DNA of 47,630 bases from Polyangiaceae bacterium (GCA_020849655.1 JADLFU010000055.1:1-47630); one strand, 5' to 3'. Shown: positions 8,895-16,694, counted from the first letter of the stretch. Numbers and translations are program-made. Notes: generated from the sequence alone by a model not told the origin.

Positions 8895-9816
8895 TCCGCA
8901 CCGCGCCGCGGAGCACGGTCGCGCGGAGCGGCAGGCGCCCCGGCGTCTCGCCGTCCATGTCGATGAGCACCTTCGTCCACGGGTGGATGGGCTCCGCCTC
9001 GACGATCGCGCCGCGCGTCACCTTCACCGCGCGAGAGGTGAGGTGGGTGCCGGCGTAGATCTTGTTCGACAGCGACAGGCCCTCGAGCCGCGAAAAATCG
9101 CCCATCGAGACGACGTCGAACAGGCCGTCGGTCGGATCGGCGTCGGGCGCGACCTTCATCCCGCCGCCGAAGTACCTGCCGTTGCAGACCGCGAGGTTGA
9201 ACACCGGGCCCTCCTCGAAGACGGCCCCGTCGACGCGCACGCGCATCGGCTGGTTGCGGTAGCGGAGCCACGCGCGCGCGGAGCCGAGGAAGTACGACGC
9301 CTTGCCGCCGAGCCACTTCGGCGACTCGTTGACCATCCTGTCGGCGACGCCTCCGATGCCGAAGCTCGTGATGTTGATGAACGCGCGCGTGACCGTCGCG
9401 CCGTCGTCGTCGACGAGCTCCAGCCGCCCGAGATCGTGGGGGACGGCGGCCCGCCCGCGCGCGCGCGCGATCGCCGCCGTGAGGCCGTCGATGCCGAGCG
9501 TCTTGCGGAAATCTCCGCCCGTCCCGGCGGGCACGACGAGCAGGTCCGGGCCCTCGATCGCGCCGCCGTCGTCGCCGAGGTAGCCCTGCGCGGCCTCGTT
9601 GAGCGTGCCGTCGCCGCCCATCACCGCGACCATCTGGACGCCCTCCGCGTGCGCGCGCTTCACCAGGCGCCCGGCGTCGCGCGGGCCCTCGGTCTCGGCG
9701 ACGTCGCTCGAGAGATCCAGGCGCGCGAGCTCGCGGCGCACCTCGGGGAGCAGGCGCTTGGCGCTCCCAGCGCCCGCGCGAGGGTTGAGGACGACGCGGA
9801 CGTCGGGTGGTTTCAT
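8887..9816 (-). CDS. Diacylglycerol kinase catalytic-domain (DagK/YegS/LCB5-type) lipid kinase
   Basis: The 309-residue protein belongs to the DAGK_cat family, which phosphorylates diacylglycerol or related lipids with ATP at the inner face of the membrane. The nucleotide-binding motif GGDGTLNEAAQG is clear, preceded by VVLNPRAGAGSA at the N-terminus and followed by the VPAGTGGDFRK motif. I chose the ATG at 9816 because it opens directly on the family N-terminus. The frame extends to 9978 but the extra residues are Arg/Ala-rich and unrelated. The gene converges on pilQ and its stop at 8887-8889 lies at the expected end of pilQ. The lipid substrate cannot be read from the sequence. Confidence 0.9.
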   Translation of the reverse strand: MKPPDVRVVLNPRAGAGSAKRLLPEVRRELARLDLSSDVAETEGPRDAGRLVKRAHAEGVQMVAVMGGDGTLNEAAQGYLGDDGGAIEGPDLLVVPAGTGGDFRKTLGIDGLTAAIARARGRAAVPHDLGRLELVDDDGATVTRAFINITSFGIGGVADRMVNESPKWLGGKASYFLGSARAWLRYRNQPMRVRVDGAVFEEGPVFNLAVCNGRYFGGGMKVAPDADPTDGLFDVVSMGDFSRLEGLSLSNKIYAGTHLTSRAVKVTRGAIVEAEPIHPWTKVLIDMDGETPGRLPLRATVLRGAVRIR

Positions 9817-9874
9817 CGCGGTCGCGCGGGAGGATAGACGAGACGCGACGACGAGGAAGCGCGCTCTCGCTCGC

Positions 9875-9902
9875 TTGACGACCGACCGGCGCTCGGTATC
9901 GT
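9875..9902 (+). promoter_or_regulatory. Candidate sigma-70 promoter of the RRM protein gene
   Basis: TTGACG at 9875-9880 and TATCGT at 9897-9902 are separated by 16 bases, a fair housekeeping-type match in a region of otherwise very high GC. It points toward the RNA-binding protein gene at 9984, giving a leader of about 75 bases. The match is by eye only. Confidence 0.45.
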
Positions 9903-9983
9903 GTCCGCTCGCAGGTCGCGCCGTCGCGCGGCCGCGCGCGCTGCCCCACCCCCGCCCGAGTATCGAGGAAAGAGACACGTTTC

Positions 9984-10877
9984 ATGGCCGCTGAAGAGCG
10001 CAAGCTGTTCGTCGCAGGGCTCTCCGAGTCCATCACCGAGGATGTCCTCCGCCAGCTGTTCGAGGCGACCGGGGGCGCGGTCATCGACGTCAGCCTCCCG
10101 AAGGATCGCGCCACGGGGCGCCCGCGCGGGTTTGGGTTCGTGACGATGTCGACGGGGGCAGAGGCAGAGGCCGCGCGCGAGGCGCTCGACGGCACCCTGC
10201 AGGGTGGGCGCTCGATCTCGGTGCGCGAGTTCAAGGCGGAGCCGCCGAAGCGCGACGGAGAGCGGGGCCCGTCGTCCGGGGGCTTCGGCGACCGCGGGTT
10301 CGCGCCGCGCGGCGACCGCCCGCCGTCGAGCGGTGGAGGTGGCGGCGGCAGCCCGCCCGATCGCACGATCTACGTCGGCAACCTGCCGTACGACTCCACC
10401 CCGCAGGAGATCGAGGCGCTGTTCAACGAGCGCGAGCTCGGGCCGCTCGTGCGGGTGAGCCTGCCCACCGACGCCGAGGGACGTCGCCGGTTCGGGTTCG
10501 TCTCGATGCCGTCGCCCGAGAGCGCGAACGCGGCGATCGAGGCGCTGCGCGGCGCGGATCTGCGCGGCCGCCCGCTGGTCATCAACCTCGCGTACCCGAA
10601 GGGCGAGCGTCCCGCGGGCGCCCCCCCGCGCAGCGGCGGCGGCTACGCGGGAGGGGGTGGAGCGGGTGCCGGCGGGGGAGGCTACGGAGGCCCGCCGGGC
10701 GGCGGGTACGGGGGCCCGCCGGCGGGCGGCGGTGGCGGTCAGGGCGGGGGGCCGCGCAAGGTCGACTGGAAGAAGAAGAAGCCCGACGAGAGCGCAGGCC
10801 GCCGCACCAAGCAGTGGGACCGTGAGCGCTCCGGCGGCCGCTTCGACAAGGGCGGCGGCGGCTGGAGCGACGACTGA
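9984..10877 (+). CDS. Two-RRM, glycine-rich RNA-binding protein
   Basis: The 297-residue protein carries two RNA recognition motifs. The first (about 7-85) has RNP2 LFVAGL and RNP1 RGFGFVTM; the second (about 128-205) has RNP2 IYVGNL and RNP1 RRFGFVSM. They are joined by a Gly/Pro/Arg-rich linker. The tail (about 215-255) is almost pure Gly/Tyr/Pro and then becomes basic (KKKK stretch). Single-RRM Gly-rich proteins are common in cyanobacteria and some myxobacteria, but a double-RRM architecture of this eukaryote-like kind is less usual. The likely role is binding of RNA, perhaps during stress or development. The Gly-rich tail could support self-association, which is inference. Confidence 0.9.
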   Translation: MAAEERKLFVAGLSESITEDVLRQLFEATGGAVIDVSLPKDRATGRPRGFGFVTMSTGAEAEAAREALDGTLQGGRSISVREFKAEPPKRDGERGPSSGGFGDRGFAPRGDRPPSSGGGGGGSPPDRTIYVGNLPYDSTPQEIEALFNERELGPLVRVSLPTDAEGRRRFGFVSMPSPESANAAIEALRGADLRGRPLVINLAYPKGERPAGAPPRSGGGYAGGGGAGAGGGGYGGPPGGGYGGPPAGGGGGQGGGPRKVDWKKKKPDESAGRRTKQWDRERSGGRFDKGGGGWSDD

Positions 10878-10881
10878 CGCA

Positions 10882-11004
10882 AGGCCACTGGCCGCATCCC
10901 GCGGGCGGGCGCGCTGACGGGGTTCGCGTGCTCGCCGTACTGGAGTACGGCTGCGCGCGGCGAACCCCGCCCTCGCATCCCGCCGCGAGCGCGGCCAGCG
11001 GCCT
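10882..11004. repeat. Large imperfect inverted repeat (123 bp, nested stems)
   Basis: The gap of 323 bases between the RRM gene and the HNH gene holds a palindrome-like element just after the RRM stop. The outer arms 10883-10895 and 10991-11003 match at 12 of 13 positions. The middle arms ggggttcgc at 10919-10927 and gcgaacccc at 10960-10968 match exactly. The core arms gccgtact at 10934-10941 and agtacggc at 10944-10951 are exact with a two-base gap. It could fold into a long structured RNA and act as a terminator, or be a dispersed REP-like repeat. Confidence 0.75.
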
Positions 11005-11073
11005 GGGTGGCGACGATCCGGGGGTGTGAGAATTGCGGCACGTCGTGGAGATTGTGATGATCGGGCAGCGCGC

Positions 11074-11133
11074 TCAAAAGGCGTAGGAGGGGAGGCGCCC
11101 TCCCGACTAGCTCGAGGCGTCGCGCGCCTGGTA
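11074..11133 (-). pseudogene. Decayed fragment equal to the 3' end of the neighbouring beta-barrel gene
   Basis: Read on the minus strand, these 20 codons give YQARDASS, a stop, SGGRLPSYAF and a stop. The intact gene at 11997-13079 ends YQARDASSGGPAGGLSLSYAF. At the DNA level 11111-11134 is identical to 12040-12063 (24 bases), and 11070-11089 matches 11993-12012 at 17 of 20 positions. The HNH endonuclease gene lies exactly between the two copies, as if its arrival duplicated the end of the target gene or replaced the body of a tandem paralogue. Confidence 0.75.
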
Positions 11134-11200
11134 GGGGTGTGAGGATCGACGTTCGTGCGGAGGCGGTCCGACCGCGGCCGGGCGGTGGTACTGGTTAGGG

Positions 11201-11965
11201 GTGGTCCCCTCCGCCGGACATGGGCCGTTCGAGCTGGACTACGCGCTGGCCCTCCAGCGCGTCGCCGGGACGCTCACCACGATCCAGAGAGATGTGCTCG
11301 CCGCGCTCATCACCGCGCCAGGCGATTGGATTTCCGGCGGGGAAATTGCGCTTCAGCTCGGCCTCCGACACCACGCCTCGGTGAACACCGCAGTCGTTGG
11401 GCTGGCCAGGAGCCTTACGAAGGCCGTCGGAGCCGCAGCCCCCAGCAAGCGAGACGACGGCTCGACGCCCTGGTGGCGCGTCGTGGCCGAAGGACGGTAC
11501 GAGGGCCGCCTCTTCCGGTGGCGGCTGCGACCGAAGCTCCGGGGCGCCGCCATCGCAGCCGGGATGGCAGCGCCGGCGGCCTCTGTGCTTCCCATTCTTC
11601 CCGAGGAGATCACGGAGGATCCGGACGAGCCCCGCTTCGAGGGGGCCGTCGCGCGTGTCCTCGTGAATGCCTACGAGCGCGACCCAGAGGCTCGGCGGCG
11701 TTGCATCGCGCACCACGGGACGGCGTGCGCCGCTTGTGAACGCGTGCTTGCCGACGTCTACGGCCCCATCGCCGTCGGCTTGATTCACGTCCACCATTTG
11801 CGGCCGCTGTCGGAGTGCGGCGGGCGAGGTCACCAGGTCGACCCGGTGACCGACCTGCGCCCGGTCTGCCCGAACTGCCACGCCGTCCTGCACCGACGAC
11901 GGCCGCCGCTAGCGATCGAGGAACTCCAAGCCCTGCTCGCGTCGCGCCTCGCCCCCCAGCGCTGA
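11201..11965 (+). CDS. HNH endonuclease with N-terminal winged-helix-like region
   Basis: The 254-residue protein ends in an HNH nuclease domain (about 150-235). A zinc knuckle is formed by C176/C179 and C223/C226. The catalytic core is HVHHLRPLSE with H198/H199, followed by DLRPVCPNCHAVLH containing N225 and H231. This is the arrangement of predicted restriction-type HNH proteins whose hallmark is HHxxPL...DLxPLCPNCHxxxH. Residues 20-75 look like a helix-turn-helix (TLTTIQRDVLAALI, then GGEIALQLGL). The start is a GTG at 11201 with no strong ribosome site. No methyltransferase gene is beside it. The gene is flanked by direct copies of the 3' end of the downstream minus-strand gene, which suggests it moved in. 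Confidence 0.85.
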   Translation: MVPSAGHGPFELDYALALQRVAGTLTTIQRDVLAALITAPGDWISGGEIALQLGLRHHASVNTAVVGLARSLTKAVGAAAPSKRDDGSTPWWRVVAEGRYEGRLFRWRLRPKLRGAAIAAGMAAPAASVLPILPEEITEDPDEPRFEGAVARVLVNAYERDPEARRRCIAHHGTACAACERVLADVYGPIAVGLIHVHHLRPLSECGGRGHQVDPVTDLRPVCPNCHAVLHRRRPPLAIEELQALLASRLAPQR

Positions 11966-11992
11966 CGTCACTGCTGCGCGCGGTCGTTACGA

Positions 11993-12063
11993 GCGCTCAG
12001 AACGCGTAGGAGAGCGACAGGCCGCCCGCGGGACCTCCGCTCGAGGCGTCGCGCGCCTGGTAG
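11993..12063. repeat. Right-hand copy of the direct repeat flanking the HNH gene
   Basis: This segment, the 3' end of the beta-barrel gene, pairs with 11070-11134 on the other side of the HNH gene in the same orientation. It includes a 24-base identical stretch (12040-12063) and a 20-base stretch with three mismatches (11993-12012). The left copy is a few bases shorter. Confidence 0.75.
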
Positions 12064-13079
12064 CCGAGGAGGGCGCCGAGCCCGTAGCCGTCGCCGAGAT
12101 CGGCGCGGGCCTCGACGAGGAGGCGGACGCCGGGGCGGTCCGCGTGGGGCATGTCCGTGACCTCCACGATCGGCGCGACGTACACGCGCGGGGTGACCGG
12201 GAGATCGAGCCGCGTGTAGGCGCGCGTGCCGAACACCTGGATCGACTCGACGCCCATCGTGAACTTCGATCCCCACGGATCGCCGATCACGAACGCCGCG
12301 CCGCCGCCGATCGAGAAGCCGACCTCGGTCACGCTCGTCAGCATCGTCGCCTCGATGTGCAGCCAGTCGGCAGCGCGAAACAGCACGCGCGGCGCGCCGT
12401 AGTTGAGGCCGACGTCGAGCTTGCCGCGCTCCGTCTCGCCCGGGACGGCCGACGTCCCCCGCACCACGCCGCCGCGGATGCCGAACTCGGCCACGACCCC
12501 GAGCATGCGGTAGGTGTAGCCCGCCTCGATGCGGTGGTAGCGGTCCGAGATGTGGGTCGCGGCGGCCGTGGGCCCCGTCGGCTTGGTCGTCGTGTCGCCG
12601 AAGTTGGCGTACTCCGCCGACGCCGTGACCACCGAGCGACGCCCCGACAGGCGCGCGAGCAGCGCTCGCTCGCGCTCGACCTCGCGCGACGTCGTCAGCG
12701 CCACCTCGTGCGGATCCGTGCGGTGCGCGAAGCCCGCGACCCGCGCGCCGTCGAGGAGCTCGATCTCGATCGAGTACGCGAACGCGCCGCACACCTCCGC
12801 CCCGGGCAGCGTGGCGAGGTACGGCCCGTCGCTCGCGCGGCGGAACGGCACCTCGCGCGCCGCGCCCTCTCGGGTGTAGACGAGCCACGCGGCCTTCACT
12901 TGCTCCGGGTGCTCGATGGCGGCCCGCAGCGACAGATCGGTGCAGGCGGCGTGGGTGGCGGGCGGCGCGTGCAGCACCCGCGGGCCATCGGGCGCGAGCC
13001 CCTGTGCGGACGCCGCGGCGCCCATGAGTGACAGCGCGATCAGACAGCGAGACGCCAGCGAACGAGCTCGAGTCACCAT
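11997..13079 (-). CDS. Predicted outer-membrane beta-barrel protein, family not recognised
   Basis: The ATG at 13079 gives a signal peptide (MVTRARSL..., cleavage near ASAQG). The 360-residue protein has an N-terminal periplasmic-looking domain (about 28-150) with two Cys, then many short amphipathic strands, and ends in LSLSYAF. A terminal Phe after alternating hydrophobic residues is the usual signal for barrel insertion. The start overlaps the end of the upstream barrel gene by seven bases, so the two are probably cotranslated and may form one envelope system. The 3' end is duplicated beyond the HNH gene (11074-11133). Confidence 0.75.
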   Translation of the reverse strand: MVTRARSLASRCLIALSLMGAAASAQGLAPDGPRVLHAPPATHAACTDLSLRAAIEHPEQVKAAWLVYTREGAAREVPFRRASDGPYLATLPGAEVCGAFAYSIEIELLDGARVAGFAHRTDPHEVALTTSREVERERALLARLSGRRSVVTASAEYANFGDTTTKPTGPTAAATHISDRYHRIEAGYTYRMLGVVAEFGIRGGVVRGTSAVPGETERGKLDVGLNYGAPRVLFRAADWLHIEATMLTSVTEVGFSIGGGAAFVIGDPWGSKFTMGVESIQVFGTRAYTRLDLPVTPRVYVAPIVEVTDMPHADRPGVRLLVEARADLGDGYGLGALLGYQARDASSGGPAGGLSLSYAF

Positions 13080-14737
13080 GTGTACGTCACTCCTCCGCCG
13101 AAGCCGGGGCCTGCGTGGTTGATGGTGCGACCCTGGTACGAGCCGCGGACGGCGACCTCGAGCTCGTCGGTCAGCTGGTAGCCCACCTGCACGATCGCGC
13201 GCGCGCCGACCTCGCTCTTGCCGCGCGCGACCTCCTTGCCCTCGGCGTCGACCGGGAGCGGGCGGGTCACGCCGGTGCCGGCGGGCTGGTTCGTGACCTC
13301 CGTTCTCAGCACGACGGGCACCCGCGGGATGGTGCGCCACGACAGCTCGGCGATGCCGCGGAGGCCGACCCCGCCGAGCACCTCGCCGCCGAGCATCAGG
13401 TTGGACGCGCGGTCGCTGCCGATGCGCACGAACGCCTGCGCCCCCCCGCCGACGCCGTCGTCGCGCAGCCCGACGATCCCTCGCCCGATGAGCCCGACCG
13501 ACGGCGCGGGCGCGACCTCGAGCTCCACGTAGCCGTAGGTGAGCCCGACCTTGCGGGGCGCGGCGTGATCCTGGTCGAGCTCCTTCAGCGAGCCGCCCGC
13601 GCCGCGGAACACGCCGAACCCCGAGCGCAGCGCGCGCACGCCGACGTCAGCGAAGCGCGTGCCGAAGTAGCCCTCGGTCTGGAACACGTAGTCGTTCCCG
13701 CGCTTCGGCGGCCCGTAGAACGCGTACTCACCGAAGAGCGCGGCGGTCGAGGCGCCACGACGCGCGAGCGCCGCCTCGACGTCGTCGACCTCGACGACCT
13801 CGGGGGCGTCCGCCGTGCGGTACAGGGGGAGCGAGCGCCCCGCGGGATCGGTCGCCTCGGCGAAGTACGACAGCCCCGGCGCCGCGACGAGCTCGCCGGG
13901 CACGAGGGCGACGAGGTACCCGGGGCCCACCTCTCGCAGCGGCAGCGACACGTACGCCGGGCGGTTCGCGGGCTTCACGTGCAGCACGCCCGCGCGCGCG
14001 CCGTGGACGAGGAACGCGACGCGCAGGGGCGTCCTCGCGCGCACGTCCTCCGGCGGCGCGTGCCGCAGCACGGTGGTCTCCTCGGGCGTGACGCCCGTGC
14101 GCGGCCGCACGAGGCTCAGCACCGCCGCCTCCTCGCGCAGCACCGCGACGAAGCGGCTGCCGGGGTGCGCCGCGACGAACTCCTGGTACCGGCGCACGCG
14201 CTCCTCGGGGGGCTTGCCGCGCAGCTCGTCGAACAGGCGCGAGAGCGCGCCGGCGTCCGGATCCTCGGGCGCAGCGGCGCTCGGCGGCGCGAGCGGAGGC
14301 GGCGCGAGCGGAGGCGGCGCGGTCGGTGCGGACGCCGAGGACGCCGCGGACGCCGAGGACGCGGGGGCGCTCGCGGGCGCCTGTGCCTTCGCGGGCTTCT
14401 GGCGGAAGATCACGACGTCGCCCACCGCGGGCTTCCTCGCGGGCTCGCCCTCCGCGCGCGCGAGCGAGAGCGTGCGCTGCACCTGCCCCACGCGCAGCGT
14501 GCCGACGCGGAAGCGATCGACCAGGAGCTGCCCCGTCACCGGGTGCTTGATGCGGAGCGGACGCCAGAGCTCGACCAGCTCGCCCTCCGTCACGCCGCGC
14601 GCGGCGCCGAGGTCGAGCACGAGGTCCTGCCCGTCGATGGAGACGAGCGTCCCCTCGGTGGGGCTCGCGCCGTCGGCCAGCGCCGGTCGGGCGAGCGCCA
14701 CGACGGCGAGCGCGAGGTAGGCGGCGGATCGGGTCAC
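13073..14737 (-). CDS. Predicted secreted outer-membrane beta-barrel protein with Ala/Pro linker
   Basis: I prefer the GTG at 14737 (VTRSAAYLALAVVALARPALADG, a clean signal peptide). A TTG at 14755 is also in frame. Residues about 25-110 form a small domain rich in Val/Leu/Asp that resembles FlgT-like or SH3-like folds only loosely. An Ala/Ser/Pro linker follows (about 118-155), then a TPR-sized helical stretch and a domain of beta character. The C-terminal 200 residues are barrel-like and end FGGGVTYTW. No family is recognised. It is the first gene of a two-gene unit with the barrel protein at 11997-13079, and its last seven bases overlap that gene. Confidence 0.75.
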   Translation of the reverse strand: MTRSAAYLALAVVALARPALADGASPTEGTLVSIDGQDLVLDLGAARGVTEGELVELWRPLRIKHPVTGQLLVDRFRVGTLRVGQVQRTLSLARAEGEPARKPAVGDVVIFRQKPAKAQAPASAPASSASAASSASAPTAPPPLAPPPLAPPSAAAPEDPDAGALSRLFDELRGKPPEERVRRYQEFVAAHPGSRFVAVLREEAAVLSLVRPRTGVTPEETTVLRHAPPEDVRARTPLRVAFLVHGARAGVLHVKPANRPAYVSLPLREVGPGYLVALVPGELVAAPGLSYFAEATDPAGRSLPLYRTADAPEVVEVDDVEAALARRGASTAALFGEYAFYGPPKRGNDYVFQTEGYFGTRFADVGVRALRSGFGVFRGAGGSLKELDQDHAAPRKVGLTYGYVELEVAPAPSVGLIGRGIVGLRDDGVGGGAQAFVRIGSDRASNLMLGGEVLGGVGLRGIAELSWRTIPRVPVVLRTEVTNQPAGTGVTRPLPVDAEGKEVARGKSEVGARAIVQVGYQLTDELEVAVRGSYQGRTINHAGPGFGGGVTYTW

Positions 14738-14788
14738 GGGGCGAAGACTTAGCAATCAACGCGCCACAGCGTCTCTCTCGCGATCGCC

Positions 14789-14822
14789 CCCGCGGGTGTC
14801 TCCTCGCCGCCACACCCGCGGG
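14789..14822. terminator. Strong GC hairpin between the WXXGXW lipoprotein gene and the barrel operon
   Basis: The arms cccgcgggtgt at 14789-14799 and acacccgcggg at 14812-14822 pair perfectly over 11 bases with a 12-base loop. There is no T run. It lies 3' of the minus-strand pilD/lipoprotein unit and about 50 bases upstream of the next minus-strand start. It could end the first transcript or regulate the second. Confidence 0.45.
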
Positions 14823-14911
14823 CGGGGGGTGTGCCCGAATGCCTCAGCGTGTGGCCACGGGCTGCCCACGGGCGACAGCCTGGTGGAGAAATGTTGGTTT
14901 GGGCGACAGGA

Positions 14912-15385
14912 TCAGCGCGCGGCGCAAGCGGGCTTCTGGGCGACGGGCGACAGCGTCCCGTCCGCCGTGCGCGTGTAGAACCGCCCCTTGCGGTACCTGA
15001 AGCGATCGTCGCCGGAGTCGACCTCCTCGTAGCGCTGCAGGGCCTCGTTCCAGCGGATGGTCCGCCCCATCGACTGGCGGGTCCGCTCGACCGCGGGCCT
15101 CGCGTAGTAGACGGCGCCCGGCGGGGGCAGGCAGAACGCCCCCTGCTCCCACGTCCAGCGCTTCGTCAGCGGCAAAAAAGTCCACTGTCCGTCGATCCAC
15201 ACGTGCGCGGGCGACGGCGGATCCCCGATCTGCTCCGCTTGCACGGGCGGCGGGGGCGAGTCGAGCTGCTCACCGTCCCACTTGCTGCCGTCCGGGTGAG
15301 GCCCGAGCACAGGCTCGCGAAGCGCGCGGCCCCCGCAGGCGCAGACCAGCACGAGCGCGCCGAGGGCGCACGGAGACCTCTTCAC
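14912..15385 (-). CDS. Small lipoprotein with WXXGXW-type repeats
   Basis: The GTG at 15385 opens VKRSPCALGALVLVCAC, a short lipoprotein signal peptide with lipobox VCAC. The mature protein of about 140 residues contains WIDGQWTFLPLTKRWTWEQG followed by PPPGAVYYARP. This is the pattern of WXXGXW repeat proteins, a family of secreted or envelope proteins of unknown function. The start overlaps the pilD stop by four bases (GTGA, 15382-15385), so it is translationally coupled to the prepilin peptidase. The frame is open upstream through pilD but that part is out of frame with PilD and is a shadow. Confidence 0.8.
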   Translation of the reverse strand: MKRSPCALGALVLVCACGGRALREPVLGPHPDGSKWDGEQLDSPPPPVQAEQIGDPPSPAHVWIDGQWTFLPLTKRWTWEQGAFCLPPPGAVYYARPAVERTRQSMGRTIRWNEALQRYEEVDSGDDRFRYRKGRFYTRTADGTLSPVAQKPACAAR

Positions 15386-16338
15386 TCGCCCACCCCGAAC
15401 GCCGCTTGCATCACGTCGCGGCCGACGAGCAGGTACTCGAGCATCGCGAGCGCGAGGAAGGGCCCGAACGGGATGCGCGCGCCGAGCCCGCCCTCCGGCT
15501 CGTCCAGGATCGGATCTCGGCCCGACGCCTCGACCTCGGCGCGCTCCTCCGGCGTGAGCTTGGCGAGGGCCTCCTCGAGCTCCGCGCGCTCGCGCGCCAC
15601 CGCCTCGTGATCGTCGAGCTTGCCCTTCACGAACCACATCAGCCCCGCCGCGAGGGTGCCCTGCACGGCGCCGGCCATCAGCGCGAAGAAGGCGCCCTCG
15701 ACGCCGAACCACGCGCCCGCCGTCATCACCAGCGTCGCGTCGCCGAGCGCCATCCCGGTGCGCCCGCGCAGCTTGCGGTAGAGGAAATCGAACGGCAGCC
15801 ACACGATCAAGAACCCCACGAACGCCCCCACCACCACCTCGCGGATCGTGAGCGGCGGCCGCGTCCAGAACGAGAGCACGCCGAGCGCGGAGAGCCCGTA
15901 CGGGATGAACTCGGGGATGTACACGTGCTCGAGATCGATGAACGCCGCGCCGACGAGCCCGAGCGCGAACAGCAGATCGACGACGTACACGACGAGCGCC
16001 TGCCACGCGGGCGTCGCCGGGTGCAGCCGCAGGATGACGACCTCGAGCACCGCCCACATGAGCAGGCCGATCATCGCCTCGATGAGCGGGTAGCGCGGCG
16101 ACAGGCGCGTCTTGCAGCAGCGCGTCTTGCCCGCGAGCCACAGGTACGCGAGCACCGGCACGTTGTCCCACGGCTTGATCGGCGCGCCGCACGACGGGCA
16201 CGCCGAGCCGGGGCGCACGACGCTCATCCCGCGCGGCACCCGGTAGATGACGACGTTCAGGAAGCTGCCCCACAACAGGCCCATCGTGATCGCGAAGGCG
16301 CGCAGGAACCACAGCGGGAAGTCGGAGAGGGTGAGCAC
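15382..16338 (-). CDS. pilD: Prepilin peptidase (A24 family), PilD
   Basis: PilD cleaves and N-methylates type IV prepilins at the inner membrane. The family start GSFLNVVIYRVPRG (about 24-37) is followed by the first zinc pair C47/C50. The second pair, normally CxxC, appears as adjacent C74/C75 before LSPRYPLIE. The two catalytic aspartates fit D135 (FIDLEHVYIP) and D200 (GMALGD; the usual motif is GxGD). About seven to eight membrane helices are visible. A charged helical insertion (about 240-275, Glu/Arg-rich, EALAKLTPEERAEVE) lies before the last helix, making the protein longer (318 residues) than most. It lies about 7 kb from pilMNOPQ on the opposite strand. Confidence 0.92.
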   Translation of the reverse strand: MLTLSDFPLWFLRAFAITMGLLWGSFLNVVIYRVPRGMSVVRPGSACPSCGAPIKPWDNVPVLAYLWLAGKTRCCKTRLSPRYPLIEAMIGLLMWAVLEVVILRLHPATPAWQALVVYVVDLLFALGLVGAAFIDLEHVYIPEFIPYGLSALGVLSFWTRPPLTIREVVVGAFVGFLIVWLPFDFLYRKLRGRTGMALGDATLVMTAGAWFGVEGAFFALMAGAVQGTLAAGLMWFVKGKLDDHEAVARERAELEEALAKLTPEERAEVEASGRDPILDEPEGGLGARIPFGPFLALAMLEYLLVGRDVMQAAFGVGE

Positions 16339-16466
16339 GCGCGCGCCGGGCCAGACACTACACCGTCGCGCGCGGGGGACCCGGGGTCGACGACGCCTGG
16401 TCGTGGCGCGAGGGGCGCGGCCATCTGGTTGCGCGCGGCCCGCGTCTCGCGCAGGCTCGGCGCTCG

Positions 16467-16694
16467 ATGTCAGAACGCCGCTGCGGCCCGCACACCAAGC
16501 TCGTCGAGAACGACAACCTCCGCATCTCCCAGTGTCCGTGCGGCAGCTACCACCTCAACTTCGCGAAGCGCGGGCTCACCGTGCAGGTCGGCGAGGCCGA
16601 GGCGCGCGCGCTCGCGGCGGGGCTGGGGGTCGTCGTCCGCGTGGCGGACGCGGAGGCGCGCGGGCGCGCGCTCGGGACGCTGCCGTCGAATTGA
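16467..16694 (+). CDS. Small conserved-looking protein with Cys-x-Cys motif
   Basis: A 75-residue protein begins at the ATG at 16467, about 130 bases from the divergent pilD start. It has C6 near the N-terminus, the motif QCPCGSYHLNF (about 22-32), and an Ala/Val-rich helix-forming tail. The motif could bind a metal or be half of a zinc ribbon. No family is recognised. I call it because it occupies a gap, has a plausible start and stop, and its first half has a composition unlike the shadow frames around it. Confidence 0.55.
   Translation: MSERRCGPHTKLVENDNLRISQCPCGSYHLNFAKRGLTVQVGEAEARALAAGLGVVVRVADAEARGRALGTLPSN

Noticed and set aside
6568-9837. PilQ as a 1089-residue fusion protein
   Set aside because: The extra 316 residues are antisense to an intact lipid-kinase gene and have no domain. 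A single-base frameshift is the simpler explanation.
11201-11965. HNH gene as half of a restriction-modification or defence operon
   Set aside because: No methyltransferase, helicase or other defence gene is adjacent, and neighbours are structural envelope genes.
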